Made by a program: the position numbers and the translations under genes. The notes beneath the pieces are model-generated. The model worked only from the letters and a program-made list of their open reading frames with translations, searched no databases and was not told the origin of the DNA. Below, piece after piece: positions 1 to 11,905 of a stretch of 64,000 bases of DNA (position 1 is the stretch's first letter; every line of letters begins with the position of its first letter). The DNA comes from Candolleomyces eurysporus (Eukaryota > Basidiomycota > Agaricomycetes > Agaricales > Psathyrellaceae): assembly GCA_027579435.1 (NCBI GenBank), contig JANBPK010000831.1, positions 1 to 64,000 of the forward strand, in the 5' to 3' direction.

Positions 1-1206
1 CTTCGTCTATACCCAGGTTCACCTTCGTGTTGACGGTGGTTTTAAGGTACTACGCCCTTACTCATTCCCCTTGATCTGGGTCGCTCATTTCATCTCTGAA
101 CAGACTCTGGATGATGCCACCGCTACCAAGCTGGCTGGAGAGAACCCGGATTATGGTATCCAGAAACTATTCGAAACCATTGAGTCCGGCAATTATCCCT
201 CCTGGACCGTCTATGTCGTAAGTTCCCCAGGCCATTCTCCAATCAAAGCACGCCATTTACTAAAAGCAATATATTTTTCGATAAATGATTAGCAAACGAT
301 GACTCCGGAACAGGCAGAGAAGTTCCGATACAACATTCTCGACCTCACCAAGGTCTGGCCCCACGCGGAATTCCCTTTGCGTCCCATCGGGAAGCTCGTC
401 TTGAACGAGAACCCTCAGAACTACTTCGCAGAGATCGAACAGAGCGCGTTCTCTCCATCTCATCTTATTCCTTACATCGAGCCCTCGTTCGATCCAGTCT
501 TGCAGTCTCGACTGTTCTCGTACCCCGACACTCATCGTCATCGTTTGGGTGCTAATTATCAACAGCTGCCCGTTAATCAGCCGATTGTTCCTGTCGCCAA
601 CTTCCAGCGCGATGGTCCGCAGACCTACATTTCTCAAGGCAGCCGACCCAACTATCAAAGCACCATTCAGCCTCTGACCTATGCGGCCAAGAAGGCTACT
701 ACCGATTACGATTGTCGCGACCTGGAGCGTCAAGCCAAACACGAGGCCTGGGTCGGAACCGCCTACAGAGATCTGAGCGAGATCAGCGAACGTATGTTCC
801 CTTTTGTCTCGTTCATAGATGATGAAGTACGGTGTCTGACACAACGCCGTAGTCGATTTCGAACAACCACGAGCGCTTTGGAGCAAGGTTTGGAACGATG
901 CGCAGCGTGAGACCTACGTCAAGAACGTTTCTGGTCATTTCGGAAGCGTTAAGAGCAATGAAATCAAAGCCAGGCAACGTGAGTCCAACATCTAGGCTGA
1001 ATTCTGTGAACAAATGGTTGACTTGGTTCGCCCATCTACTAGTCGCCGTGTTCGCAGCTGTCGACCAAGGCCTTTCTGACCGTATCGCTGCTGCAATTGG
1101 CCATGCTCCCGTTANCCCCCCTCAAGGCTAAGGCTGCTGCTGACACTGGGAATTTCCGTCCTAACATTGGGTGTGTTACACTTGTGCTTCTCGAAGAGAG
1201 GTCGTA
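1..1206 (+). CDS. Catalase, 3' part (5' end outside window)
   Basis: Heme catalase, breaking down hydrogen peroxide to water and oxygen. The visible part covers the C-terminal half of the catalase core: the motif LAGENPDYG, then GNYPSW, then [20 protein letters not shown] and the [20 protein letters not shown] stretch that carries the conserved heme-proximal Tyr region (R-x-F-x-Y). Three introns fit well at about 218-292, 792-852 and 979-1042. After the last one the frame reads [20 protein letters not shown], the usual small-catalase C-terminal helix. The literal sequence then stops early at 1132. If the N at 1115 is an extra base, the frame continues through [13 protein letters not shown] to a stop at 1206, which looks more natural. 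The gene converges on MTR4, leaving about 220 bp between the stops. The family call is secure; the exact C-terminus is not. Confidence 0.93.
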
Positions 1207-1423
1207 AGGCTGACGATTCACCGTAGCGCAAGCCTCAAGGTTTAACGAGAGAAGCCGAAAAGCCACCTCGTAGATGAGCTAAGATGTGACAATACAGATC
1301 AAACGCATACAGATTTCTTGTAACAAAATCGATCCATGTACAATACTCGTAGTATGAAAGTGAAATTCGTCTCGCAGAAAGGCTACAGGAGAGATAGGCG
1401 AATATACAAGATACAGAAGCATC

Positions 1424-4400
1424 TTATAGGTACAAGGATGAGCAGAAAATGACCGAGTTTGGCCTTTCGAGCATCTCCAAAGCCTTCTCAAACTTCTCCT
1501 TCAACTCGGTGTTTCCAATCACTTTCGCGGCCTGGGCCATTTGTCGCAGAAGTTCGCCCAACCGTCTGAACACACGAATCAAGCTTCCCTCGAACAATTG
1601 GTCCGTAATCTGAATGGAAGCATGGCATGAGTCATCGGTATATATCCTTTTCCAGGAAAGAAGAGTTTTGTTCGGTACGTACCTTGCAAATCTCCGCGAA
1701 AGATGCACCTCGGCACCACTGAATAACAGCGTCCATTAGCTCGACTTTGAAGGACGATACGTATTCCTCTTCGTCAATGGTTAGCTTGGACTCTTTCGAG
1801 ACTTTGGCGATCCTTCTAGCGATCTCCTGCATGACTCTCAGAGGGGCTGCCAGCTCTTCTGTCAACTTCGTTTGTTGTTCGCTCTAATACGAACCGAAAA
1901 AGCTCCAATCAGTTTCCGAGTCCAGGATATATATGTATGTCGAGATAGCTAACCTTTTCGCCAAATACGAAACAGCTGAGAAGCGCAGCGCACTGTTCAG
2001 GCAATAGCGGGTTAAAGGCACCATTGAAAATGAGCTCTGTCAGCAAGAGTTCGTCTCCTGAGCTGATTTCACAAGCCACCCTGCCCTTTACGTCCACGAT
2101 ATCTGAAGTCGTGGTGAAACCCAGTCTGCGGAGCACGCGTTTGCGGCATTTGAGTTCTTCGAGTTGCAGGATATCGTGGGTAGCTTGAATACGCTTCTTG
2201 AGAGCCCGAACGCGTTCTTGTGATTCCTTTTTCTTGGCGTATAAGCTGTATCGTTCGGGAAGAGTGGGATCTTTGTGGAGAGGGCTTGAGAACATTTTCT
2301 TCTCCATGATGTCGATTTTCTAAGGAATAATTCATCGTGAGCGTGATTACGAAGATGGCAGTCGTGGCAGGATGGAGAAAGTGTGTGCTTACCTTGATCA
2401 ACTCCTGGAACTTCTCGTCCTTGATACCCATATTCTCAATAGGATCAAGCAACGCAATGCCCTGCGGGAACCGGCGCTGGACCTCTAGCACGCTCTTCCA
2501 CACAGTTTCGCGCGTTTGTTCTGGACGCAGATCTTTCGGTAATACGATTCGGAGATGGCTGATAGAGTCGATGGTGGAAAGGAGGACAGGGACGACTTGA
2601 GGAGAACCCTTCGTTCCAGCAGGACAAGGTAGAATGCCCTCAGGTGCGGCAGAAACAGCGTCTCTGTCTTTGACTGGCGTTGAGCCAGGAGCCAGGTTGA
2701 GCAGCACGTCGATGATGTACTGCTCATGAGGAGGAAGCAGGTCGACCGAAGGACCAGGTCGGTTCTGCGGGTAATGTAAGAACGAGGGGTTGAGTTATGG
2801 AATACAAAAGTGCTTGCCTTTGGTGCTAATCGCTTTTGGAAGTTGACAACGACACCCCAGCCATAGTCCAGCTTTTGGTGCTTCACCTTTACGAGACGTC
2901 CAGATCGCATGAACGGTAATGAGTACGCAGGGTGGGTCACGACTTCTCGGAAATCAGCCGCCATTCTGTCAAGCTGCTGCCGGTAGTCGTAATACTGGGA
3001 GACGAGGTTCTCCTCTGGGATGGTGATAGCATTCTGAGCTTCTAGTTCAGCAGCGAGCTCTGCGAGATGACGATGATTAATGGTTAGCAGGGCGCTCGAT
3101 GGTGAAGAATAACAACGTCAGCAGGACTTACCTTCTTCAAGTTTAGGAATTCCAGCACTACTCTGGAATTGGAAGAAACACCGCTCCAACATAAATTCCG
3201 GGCTAATACCCTCAACTTTCATCAAGTTAAGGATCATGTTATACCCAAGATGGAACGCAGAGTCCAAACGATCGGCCTCTCCTTTCAACATACCCTTAGC
3301 CGCTGGTCCATCCAACTTTTCGTCACACATCATAATGACAACCCCACGGTCATCGAGACCTCGACGTCCAGCTCTTCCCGACATTTGGATATACTCTCCT
3401 CCAGAGATGTTACGGAAATCCTTGCCGTCGAATTTCCGTGTTGCAGTGAATACGACGGTTTTGGCAGGCATGTTAAGACCGATGGAGAAGGTTTCGGTGG
3501 CGAAGAGGACCTTGATAAGGCCTTCCTGGAAGAGAATCTCGATGACTTCCTTGAGGATGGGGAGCAGCCCTCCGTGATGGAAGCCAATCCCGCGTCGCAG
3601 GAGAGGCAAAAGGTTCGTAATCTGAGGCAGCTGCCGATCTTCTTGCGAGAGATTTTCGACAGCGTTGTTGAAGATATTCGTGATCAAGTCCTGCTCCGAT
3701 CGGTCGGTGAACTCGAATTTGGATAGCGTCAATGCATAGCCCTCGCATTCTCGTTTGCTGAAGGAAAAGACGATGACAGGATTGTAGTTTTTGATCATGA
3801 TCATTTTGATGATTTTCGAGATATCCGAAGGGCCTGTATTGAGTTGTGAGAAGGAACTTCGAGGAGAAGAACATTTAACTCGCACCTTTCTTGTCTCCGC
3901 CTTTCTTAGACTTTCCCTTACGTCCTTTTCCAGCATTGGGGTCAGCTGGGTCGTCCCCCATCTTGTCCTGGACCTTCCCCATGGCCTTCGCAAAGTTGTC
4001 CTCCCTAAACTCGCTCTTCTCGTTAACAACTAGGTATATACCCTCCCCGCCTGCTGGAAATAAGTAGTGCTGCAGTGGCGTTGGTCGGAAATCGGTATAC
4101 ACGACATGACAAGGTTGTTCGTGAGATTTGACGATCCATTCCGCAAATTGCATGGCGTTGGGGATGGTGGCGGAGAGGAAGACGTAGCGGACAGTATGAG
4201 GGAGTAGAATGATGGTCTCTTCCCAAACAACACCTCGCTCCGAGTCTCTCATGTAGTGGATTTCGTCAAAGATGACCCATGCAACCTCTCGCATGATTTC
4301 CGAGCCTCGGTAAAGCATAGACCTAAGAATCTATTACAATTAGTGTCCTGTCAGTGTGATGCTCGAAACGCGTACCTCAGTTGTCATTACTAGACAACTT

Positions 4401-5178
4401 GCGGAAGGATTAATGGTGACATCGCCCGTCATGAGACCAACGTCACCAAACTCGGCCAGCATTTCTCGGTACTTCTGGTTACTTAGAGCCTGCATCCAAC
4501 AGTGTAAACGCCTTAGTCGCCCAAGCATAGAAGGGAAAAAGAACCTTTATTGGACTCGTATAGATTACTCGCTGCTTTCTATTGAGGCACTGTGCGATGG
4601 CATATTCGGCTACAACTGTTTTTCCAGCACTAGTGTGGGCAGAAACCAGCACACTTTCGTTCCGTTGGATGGCGTACACCGAGACCCTCTGGAATGGATC
4701 CAACTCGAACTTGTACTCTCGGTCCGGCTTTGCTGGGGGTACGTGTTGGGAAATGGGAATATAGTTGTAGCCTGGGGGTACTGCGACTTGGTGTCGTACC
4801 TACACAATGTCAGTATAGCGATGCATGGGGCCAGCAAACCATGCATACCTGATGCCGCAACTCCAACCTCGAACCAGACTCAACCGTGCCTCCCGTCAGA
4901 CCTGCACTCGCTGCCACCTCCCGCTTTGCCTCCGTTTCGAAGTCATCGAGGACGATGGGTTTGGGTACGTTGATTTTTAGCCTTTTTAGCGGCAGGGCGT
5001 CTTCCTCTGGTTCCTCTTTGGTATCCTCTCCAGTGTTGGAGGTATCAATTGGCGATGCAGCCTTCCTTTTCAGTGGTTGTTGGTTGGTTTTGACCTCTTC
5101 GACATCCATGGGCTCCTCCTGGCCCTGAATGCTGTCGTTATTGTTATCGTCGAGGAAGGAGAAAAGGTCGGTAGACAT
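1424..5178 (-). CDS. mtr4: Exosome-associated DExH RNA helicase Mtr4
   Basis: ATP-dependent 3'-5' RNA helicase that feeds nuclear RNA to the exosome, as the core of TRAMP-like complexes. Seen in order: an acidic N-terminus ([15 protein letters not shown]), walker [18 protein letters not shown], the DEIH box within [18 protein letters not shown], the SAT motif LSATIPNA, a charged insert ([14 protein letters not shown]), helicase motif [15 protein letters not shown], the arch/KOW region ([18 protein letters not shown]) and a C-terminal helical domain ending SSLYL. Mtr4 proteins typically end this way, which separates it from Ski2. There are several short introns, for example 4800-4848 (gtatgc...tgtag on the minus strand). 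The start at 5178 was chosen because it opens the typical short acidic Mtr4 leader with an intron soon after. It is convergent with catalase. Its upstream side abuts the left edge of the tandem duplication. Confidence 0.95.
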
Positions 5179-6087
5179 GGCGGGTCGAGGTATCACGAAA
5201 TGACATACTACAAAACGAAAACCAAATATTTTTGGGTCGGTATCACGCTTGGTCACGCGTTTGATTGCACGCTACGCGTCCGCGTCGACTCGGAGGGTCA
5301 GGTAGATGTGCCTCTCATTCGTGAAAGAGCAGGGGTGTGCTTTCGGGAGCACCTCAATACGATTTGGATGATACATAAGTAGCATCACTCGATTCGACCT
5401 CCAGATGCAGAGAGACAAGTCCCCTGGAATATGCTGAACAAGTTATCGATGCTACAAATATAACACCAACGAAAGTATAGATATAGTCAACCATCGAGAA
5501 AGGGAGTCCCTTTCAAAGCCTCAAGAAGGAGCAGTGCTCAAATTAGCGGGCCCCTTGTCGCCGGTCGTGGACAACCAAGTTCCTCAGGCCGGGTAAACAC
5601 GAGCTTCGCCAAAGGATAACTTTGGCCTCGTAGTATTGATTCTGAAGAACTGGAGTAAATTAATACAGTGAGCGCGACGTCTACCGTCGAGCTTAGACAT
5701 AGGAATATGTATAGTATACATACAGTCATTGAAATATTGACCCGCAAATGAGAATCGTGATGAGCAAAGCGAACGGTAAAGAAAAATGNTCTAGAGGGAG
5801 GGGAAAACACGGCAACATGAATTAATTATACACACACTGGCATGGTATAAATCCAGCAGGTTGAAAGAAAGAAGAGACACGCGGCGTGAGGGCCAGGGGA
5901 CCGAATATATATACATGTAATAGCGTAGCGACCACACCCCGTGGTCAAGGAGCGAGGCTGTGATTAGGGCAAGTAAATATTAAGGGAAGGGCGTGAGGGA
6001 AAAGGTGATAGAAAGATGCTGGCGAGCAGGTTGCACCTTCCTAGGTCAACCCTCCGTGAATGTACTTACACCGATTGGATGCAACCT
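5179..6087. other. Intergenic DNA upstream of mtr4
   Basis: No convincing coding region. The first about 115 bases are the mtr4 5' flank. From about 5294 the sequence is homologous to 9499 onward (left edge of the tandem duplication) and looks like the 3' flank of the orphan gene at 6088-6937. Open frames here are not kept in the second copy. Confidence 0.6.
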
Positions 6088-6937
6088 TCAGATAAGGTTG
6101 TTCAGACAACCCCGTCGGAAGGAGAACCATCGTCGACAGAGGTTCCAGTGGGGTCTCTGAACCAAGTCACAAGCCACCGTAGAAAAAAATGGCAAGCGGG
6201 GCAGAATGCTATTGGCTGGCGGCGCATGTTGCGAGAGACCTCGAGCGGTGGTAGCATGGTAGCAACCGATACAGTCGCTTCCCAAGTCAAGAGAGGTAGG
6301 AGGCTCGCGGTCTACAACCATACGGTAAGTTCAGAGCGATGCAGAAGCACAAGCTGGAAAAGGCGATTACTTACGTGTTTGTGAAGTACCAGTTCCGACC
6401 CAGTTTGTGTTGATGCTCTCATATCCTGGAGAAGGGGACCCAGCCCTAGGAGAGGATGCTAGTGATAACCCTAAGCTTTGAAAGAGTGTCAGTGTGAAAT
6501 GGTCATGACGCACATTGGGGGTATTGTGAGGAATGGCCAGGGCCTGGAGGGCCTGAGGTATGAGGACAACCTTGGCCTGCGTCCGGGGTTAAGGGCGATG
6601 AAAAGGAGCATTGTGCACATGCAATAGAATTGGATTGGCCGGGGGTCTGGTTGGTCCCTAGAAATGAAATGAATGTAAGGATTCAAATAGGGAATCCGCA
6701 CTTACGGAACGTCCATCTGGCGTCGCCGTTGAGGCTGGAGTTGCGGGCCTGCGTTGAGCTGACATTGTTTGAGTTGGCCGTCTCGGTTATTGTCTGATTC
6801 TGGGAGTTGTGATAGTTGTAGCAGACTGCATAGGATTGGTCGATGTAGATCATGGTGAATAACCCTGAGGTCTCGCGTTCTCGCAGCAAAGGGTCTGATT
6901 GGTTCTCCTGGGCCTGAGATGATGGTTGTGGAGGCAT
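6088..6937 (-). CDS. Unknown small protein, copy 1 of duplicated orphan gene
   Basis: I do not recognise a family. Four exons fit: 6706-6937, 6514-6657, 6375-6470 and 6088-6311, with GT-AG introns, giving about 231 residues. The protein begins MPPQPSSQAQENQSDP, passes a Tyr/Asn-rich stretch (TMIYIDQSYAVCYNYHNSQN), then Ser/Thr/Pro-rich segments (SNNVSSTQARNSSLNGDARW; SSPLTPDAGQGCP), a piece ending NTNWVGTGTSQT, and a Cys/Trp-containing tail (VACDLVQRPHWNLCRRWF). There is no signal peptide, membrane segment or known catalytic motif. The main evidence that it is a gene is comparative: the second copy at 10228-11128 keeps the same start codon, the same splice sites and an open frame, with only in-frame length changes in exons. 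In copy 2 the final stop TGA is CGA, so copy 2 is 20 residues longer. Function unknown. Confidence 0.6.
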
Positions 6938-8705
6938 CCCTCAGAGTGGTTATGAAAAGACAATGAGGTGATAAGTGGTAGGGGGAAGGAGCCGGGGTGA
7001 GGAGAAAAGATGGGGCGAGTGGGCATTTTAATGAGGTAGTGATGAGCGCCAAACTTGAGGGTGATATGACAGGATTTCGAATCGGTTCCTCGCGAATCGT
7101 CTTCGGCGAATAGAAGCGTTACGTCGCCAAAATAGACAATTGCAGACTGCGGATTGCAGACTGCGGTTCATCATGCCTCTGAAGTTGCAGCCTCTTCCTG
7201 AATTCTGGTCAGCGAAAGGGAAGAGCGGCCTGAAAATAGAACGAGCTGCTACTGATTGAATGTAGCCCAAATTTCTGTCAGTTCCTCTAGTCCGTGAAGT
7301 CGAGCAAGCACACCAGAGGTAGTTTCTGAGATAGTCGTATCCTGCCAGTGGCCATCACGGCTGTTGACGCAAATACTGTAAGGGTCTGTGTGTAGACCCT
7401 GGCCTAAAATTCTTACCTATTTAGGGGAGTATAACGCACAATGCTGGACATCACTCGCCTGAGCCAGTCATAACGCACNTTTTTTGCGCTACCACCATAA
7501 TGATATGGATCCTTACAGTGTAGACAAACATTGTTCAGTTCAAGTCGGTAAAACCAGGAAGATGTATGCCTTGAATCATCCCCCAGTGTAAACGGAATTT
7601 GACAGGAGCGCTGGGCCTCCGAATAAGTCCAGAAGGCTATACATGGGCTGTTTTCATTGATTCGTTAAGTGAGCCATTGCTTCCAAGGAGCCCGCAAGGG
7701 GAATTCTTTCCGCATTCGAGCTTCTCTCCATTCCAAAGGTTCAGAGCAATTTACGTTATGCGCGAAGTCGGATGGTGTTAAAGTGCTCTTGAGTGCACTG
7801 ACCATCTCCTGATAAATCGAGAGAGAGAGACTATGACAGTTGAGTCGGACATTACCGAGTATATCGCAAGAGCCGTAGAGGTGGTTCATTGCCTGTGATA
7901 TCTTCTGTATCAATTCTGTATGATTGGTTCTCGCTGCCAGTTGGAGACATTACCGCGGGAGGAGTTGATTGTACTATAATCTCGTGCTCCCGTCAGAAGA
8001 TCACATTTCAGATTAGGATAGACGTTTGATGAAAAGGGAGATCTTGAGCCGCATTTCTTAGCCATAGAATTATCAATGGCCTATCTCCTTCAACGGTCTT
8101 ATGGTTCAATCTAACCAGCTGCAGAGTCAAAGGAGCGACACCAGATCCAGCAGTGATTAGTTTGTGAGAAGATCACTCACAAGTTCTCTCCATTTTCTGT
8201 TCTCGTAGCAGCATGTTGCGGGTGCCGCCAGGAGTCTCTGGTAATGTTCAATGATGTCCGGGGGCAATTTCACCGTGAGCTGCCCACATGGGGTCAGATC
8301 TTTTCATGTGGCGTGGAGCCGCCACTTCCAGTAAAACAGTGCCTTTTCTTGGACAGAAACTTGGTCAGGACCTTCGAAAAAAATCGTTTACTTTCGACTG
8401 GGTTTTCCATACGAAACCCGGGTCAACATGAAGTTTTCTTGGCTGAACCTCTCGAGCTCTCCAAACCTCCAGCCCGATCACCCTATTTACATAGTTTAAA
8501 ATTTTTGAATCCCTTTGAAACGCGAAAGAAAGAATTCCCCTTAAAGCCTTGGCATAAAGGTAACGTTGATCCCAGGTTCAAAAACATTATACAATCCTTG
8601 ATCAACGATCGTTTCAGAGTACAGAGTAGTTCTACAAAAAACATGCTGAAGCACCAGGTGGGAAAGGACCGGGTCTATGTAGCTGACATCCAAAAGTTAA
8701 CTTCT
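6938..8705. other. Non-coding part of duplication unit 1
   Basis: Promoter side of the orphan gene followed by a block homologous to about 12070-13570. No open frame here is preserved in the second unit; the 202-codon frame at 8244-8852 is interrupted by stops and indels there and is treated as chance. A perfect 14 bp direct repeat lies at 7139-7166. Confidence 0.6.
7139..7166. repeat. Perfect 14 bp direct repeat (2 copies)
   Basis: The unit attgcagactgcgg occurs twice head to tail. It lies about 200 bp upstream of the orphan gene start. No function is evident; it may be simple replication slippage. Confidence 0.85.
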
Positions 8706-9498
8706 CTAGCAGGCACCGTTATCCGTCCAGACTCCAGCTACAACAAACGGGAGTCAGTGACGTCAACAGGAGGTAAAATCGAGATGCTCACAGGCTCCTC
8801 CGGGAGTCTCGTTCTGCGTCCACCATTTCGCGGTCCAGAGACGACCATCTGAGGAACTTGTCAGCACCGATTAATATTTCAGACAGACAAACGTACTGTA
8901 GCTGGCTTTATCGCCTCCCAAATAAACAGTCTGAAATTGACGCGTCAATGAACGTCGAGATCGGGAGGAGACAGATTTCTTACTGCAGGAGACCAGTCCG
9001 CAACTCCAGCGCACTGACCCGTCCCTGGGCTGGTCGCCGGCGTAGATCCAGGGTTGCTGGAAGTAGGGCTAGTTCCAGATCCCATGTGTCTTCGAACGTT
9101 ATCCCATTTGGTGTTAGGGAAGCTGATGCATGATGCGCACGTTAGAGCGATCCAAGAGGTAAGAAGAGGGGTGGTTTGGCTTACCTGATATGATTCAAAG
9201 TGGTGTCAAGTGTGCCGAGCATCTCAGCAGACGACGAGACCAGCGATTCGCTGCCGACCTTGTCTTGCGACAGCTGGTAGATGCCTTTGGTTCAACACGT
9301 CCAGAAGAGGTCAGAGGGGAGATGATAATCGTGCCTCCAAGCCCTTTGTTAACCGCGTAGAGTGCCTTCATCTTAGCAATGCTTGGAGTGTTGTCGTACG
9401 AGACAAACTCCCTCTTGGCAGAGTCATAGGAATACGCAGTGATGTCTGTCTTGTTCTGGTAGACCTGTGCTCCAGCGACTAAAGGATTTTTGTGAGTC
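8706..9498 (-). pseudogene. Truncated GH18 chitinase 3' end (duplication remnant)
   Basis: Homologous to the last exons of the chitinase at 13572-16075. It retains the stretch GAQVYQNKTDITAYSYDSAK, the start of the last GH18 strand (KALYAVNKGLGGT), and the C-terminal chitin-binding module with WTAKWWTQNETPGG and GVWTDNGAC plus stop. Everything upstream, including signal peptide and catalytic DxxDxDxE, is absent, because at 9498 an intron sequence runs straight into unit 2 of the duplication. A 15 bp deletion relative to the intact copy removes the codons for the conserved FWE after GGT and also the adjacent splice donor. One extra codon is present (SYDNTPS instead of SYDTPS). It cannot make a chitinase. 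Confidence 0.88.
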
Positions 9499-10227
9499 AG
9501 GGTCAGGTAGATGTGCCTCTCGCGCGTTTGAAAGAGCAGGGGGCATGTGCACAAGTAGCCTCACTCGATTTGATCTCCAGATGCAGAAAGACAATTCTCC
9601 TTCATATTTGGCAGATTTGAATGAATACCGCATACGATTTGCTTCACAAGTTAACGATGCGGCAAAAGTCTTTAGATACAGTCAACCGTCGAGAAAGGGA
9701 ATCATTTGCGAAGCTTCAAAACGGAGCGGTGCTCAAATTTATGAGCGCGTTGCCGCCGGTCGTGGACAACCAAGTTCCTCAGGCCGGGAAAATACGAGCT
9801 TCTCCAACGAAAAATGCCTTTGGTCTAGTGGTATCGATTCTGAAGAGCCGGAGTGATCTTACACAGTGAACGCGGCTCTACCTTCGAGCTTATACATAGG
9901 AAAGTACATAGGTATACATACAGCAATTGACCCCGTGAATGAGAGTTGTGATGAGCATAGCGAATGGGAAAGCAACGTCTAGAGAAATGGGAAAGCACGA
10001 CAACATGTAGTATTACCTGCGAACACATAGTGTGCATCCAGCAGGCCGAAAGAAGGAAAGGGCATGCGGCATAAGGGCCCGGGGATCGGGTATACTTGAA
10101 CGTAACAGTACAGAGGCCACAGCCCGTTTTCGAGCAGCGAGGCTGCGATTGGGGCCAGTGACGGCAACAAGGGCAAAGGAGTGAGGAAAAAACCAATGGN
10201 AAAGATCCTGGCGAGTAGGTTGGATCT

Positions 10228-11128
10228 TTATAAGTCAGTCCTCCCTCTGGTACCTACAACAATTGGATGTAACCTTCGGACAAGATTGTTCAGACAACCC
10301 CGTCCGAAGGAGAACCATGGTTGATGGAGGTTCCAGTAGGGCCTCTGAACCAGGTCACAAGCCACAGTATNAAAAAACGGCAGGCTAGCCAAGACGCCAT
10401 TTGCAGGTGGTACATGCTGCGAGCGGCCCAGATTCGTAGCATGGTAGTGACCGATCGAGTCACTTTCAAATCCAAGAGAGGTAGGAGGCTCACGATCTAC
10501 AACGATGCCATGAGCTCAGAGCGGTGCAGAAGCATAAGCTGGAAAAGGGGGTTACTTACGTCGTTGTGAAGTACCAGGTCCGACCCAGTCTGGGTCGGTG
10601 CTCTCAACTACTGGCAAAGGGAACTCAGCCATAGGAGAGGATGCTAGTGACAACCCTAAGCATCAGAAGAGCGTCAGTGTGAAATGGTCATAACGTACCT
10701 TGGGGGTATTGTGGGGAACGACTCGGGCCCGGACGAGTTGAGGTATGAATAGGATGACCTTGGTCTGCGTTCGGGGTTAAGGGCGATGAAGGGAAGTATT
10801 GTGTAGATGCAGTAGAGTTAAATGGGCCGGGGTTTCGGTCGGTCCCTAGAAATGAACTCAATGTAAGGATTCAAACAGGGAATCCGCACTTACGGAACGT
10901 CCATCTGGCGTCGCCGTTGAGGCTGGAGTTGCGGGCCTGTGTTGAACTGAAATTGTTTGAGTTGATCGTCTCGGTATTTGTCTGATTCTGGGAATTGTGA
11001 TAGTTGTAGTAGGCTCTATAAGACTGGTCGATGTAGATCATGGTGAATAACCCCGAGCTCTCNGGGTTCNTTGGAGCNAAAGAGTCTGATTGGCTTTCCT
11101 GGGCCTGAGATGACGGTTGTTCAGGCAT
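10228..11128 (-). CDS. Unknown small protein, copy 2 of duplicated orphan gene
   Basis: Paralogue of 6088-6937 with the same four-exon structure. It starts MPEQPSSQAQESQSD, then SGLFTMIYIDQSYRAYYNYH, SSTQARNSSLNGDARWTF, SSPLTPNADQGHPIHTS, a segment with DPDWVGPGTSQ, and a tail with VACDLVQRPYWNLHQPWF. The Ns at 11063, 11070 and 11078 break the literal translation; leaving them out gives a segment of the same length as copy 1 (SDSLLQEPESSGLF against SDPLLRERETSGLF). Exon 2 has one in-frame 3 bp difference. The frame runs past the stop position of copy 1 to a TAA at 10228. Function unknown; no domain recognised. Confidence 0.58.
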
Positions 11129-11533
11129 CTCTGAGACTGATAATGAAAAGANCAATGAAGTAGTAAGCGGTAGGGGGACGGGGCCGGGGTGAGGGGAAAA
11201 GAATGGGGCGAGTGGCATTTTAAGAGATAGGGCGCCAACCCTGTTTCTCCTTTCGGAACCCATACACCTCGCTGTTTCTCACATGTAGGATGCACCGTGT
11301 GAAAGGGAAACTTCAGGATTTCACGGATTCCACTCGGGCACGGTTTGAAGGCCATATTTTAAAATTCTGTTTGCAAAAAGTTGTAGCTACAACCTACTGC
11401 TACGATCTGTTGCAAACCAATTTTTGATTCTTGTCGAACTGACGATGCCCCAACGGAATCCGTTGAAAGAGAGGTTTCCCTTTCGCACGGTGCCTACCTT
11501 ACGAACCGGCGCAATGGATCGTACCACGTGAAT

Positions 11534-11818
11534 GCTGTTTCCATTTCCGGATATGTCCTGGACCCTTGTGGCGCTTTGGCGGCGCTGTACGTCGTTGGTG
11601 CCAGAATTTATTCGTCGACAACCTCTGCTNTTTCCATTTCCNNNTATGTCCTGGACCCTTGCGGCGCTGTAGGGCGTTGTCGGTCAACGACCATTTTTGA
11701 TCTCGTCGACGACCTCTGCTCTTTCCATTTCCGGATATGTCCTGGACCCTTGCGGCGTTGTAGGGCGTTGTCGGTGCCAGAATTTATTCGTCGAGGACCA
11801 TTTCTGGTCTCGTTGTCG
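11534..11818. repeat. Imperfect ~91 bp tandem repeat, 3 copies
   Basis: Units begin at 11534, 11627 and 11718, each opening with gctntttccatttccggata (position 4 varies) and continuing tgtcctggaccc, a ggcgctgtag-like block and a gtcgtcgacaacct-like end. The second unit contains ambiguous bases. The array is absent from duplication unit 1, so it was gained or expanded after the duplication, or lost from unit 1. Confidence 0.85.
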
Positions 11819-11905
11819 AGGTCGTCGTTGTTGAGGTCGTCGTGGTCGTTGTCGTTGTCGTTGTTGTCGTTGTTGTCGAGTTCGTCGAGTTCGTCGTTGT
11901 CGTTG
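11812..11905. repeat. CGT/TCG/GTT-rich microsatellite-like run
   Basis: Directly follows the 91 bp repeat. It consists of degenerate gtcgtt/gttgtc/gagttc triplets. In one frame it would encode a poly-valine run, which is most likely a by-product of the triplet repeat. Confidence 0.8.

Larger units (their letters stand above)
5294..9498. repeat. Tandem segmental duplication, unit 1
   Basis: This 4.2 kb unit is homologous along most of its length to 9499-14376. Shared landmarks in the same order are: a left-edge stretch agggtcaggtagatgtg (5294 and 9499), the orphan four-exon gene (6088-6937 and 10228-11128), a non-coding block (about 7600 and 12070), and the 3' end of a GH18 chitinase gene (8706 and 13572). 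The right edge lies in a chitinase intron: after gtgagtc the unit 1 sequence switches directly to the left-edge sequence of unit 2, whereas unit 2 continues into the rest of the chitinase. This is the signature of a head-to-tail duplication. Base differences and indels are frequent, so it is old. Confidence 0.9.

Noticed and set aside
3169..3726. 185-codon plus-strand frame inside mtr4
   Set aside because: Antisense shadow of conserved helicase exons.
8244..8852. 202-codon plus-strand open frame
   Set aside because: It lies in the duplicated block; the matching part of unit 2 has stops and frame-changing indels, and its 3' part is antisense to the chitinase-binding-module exon.
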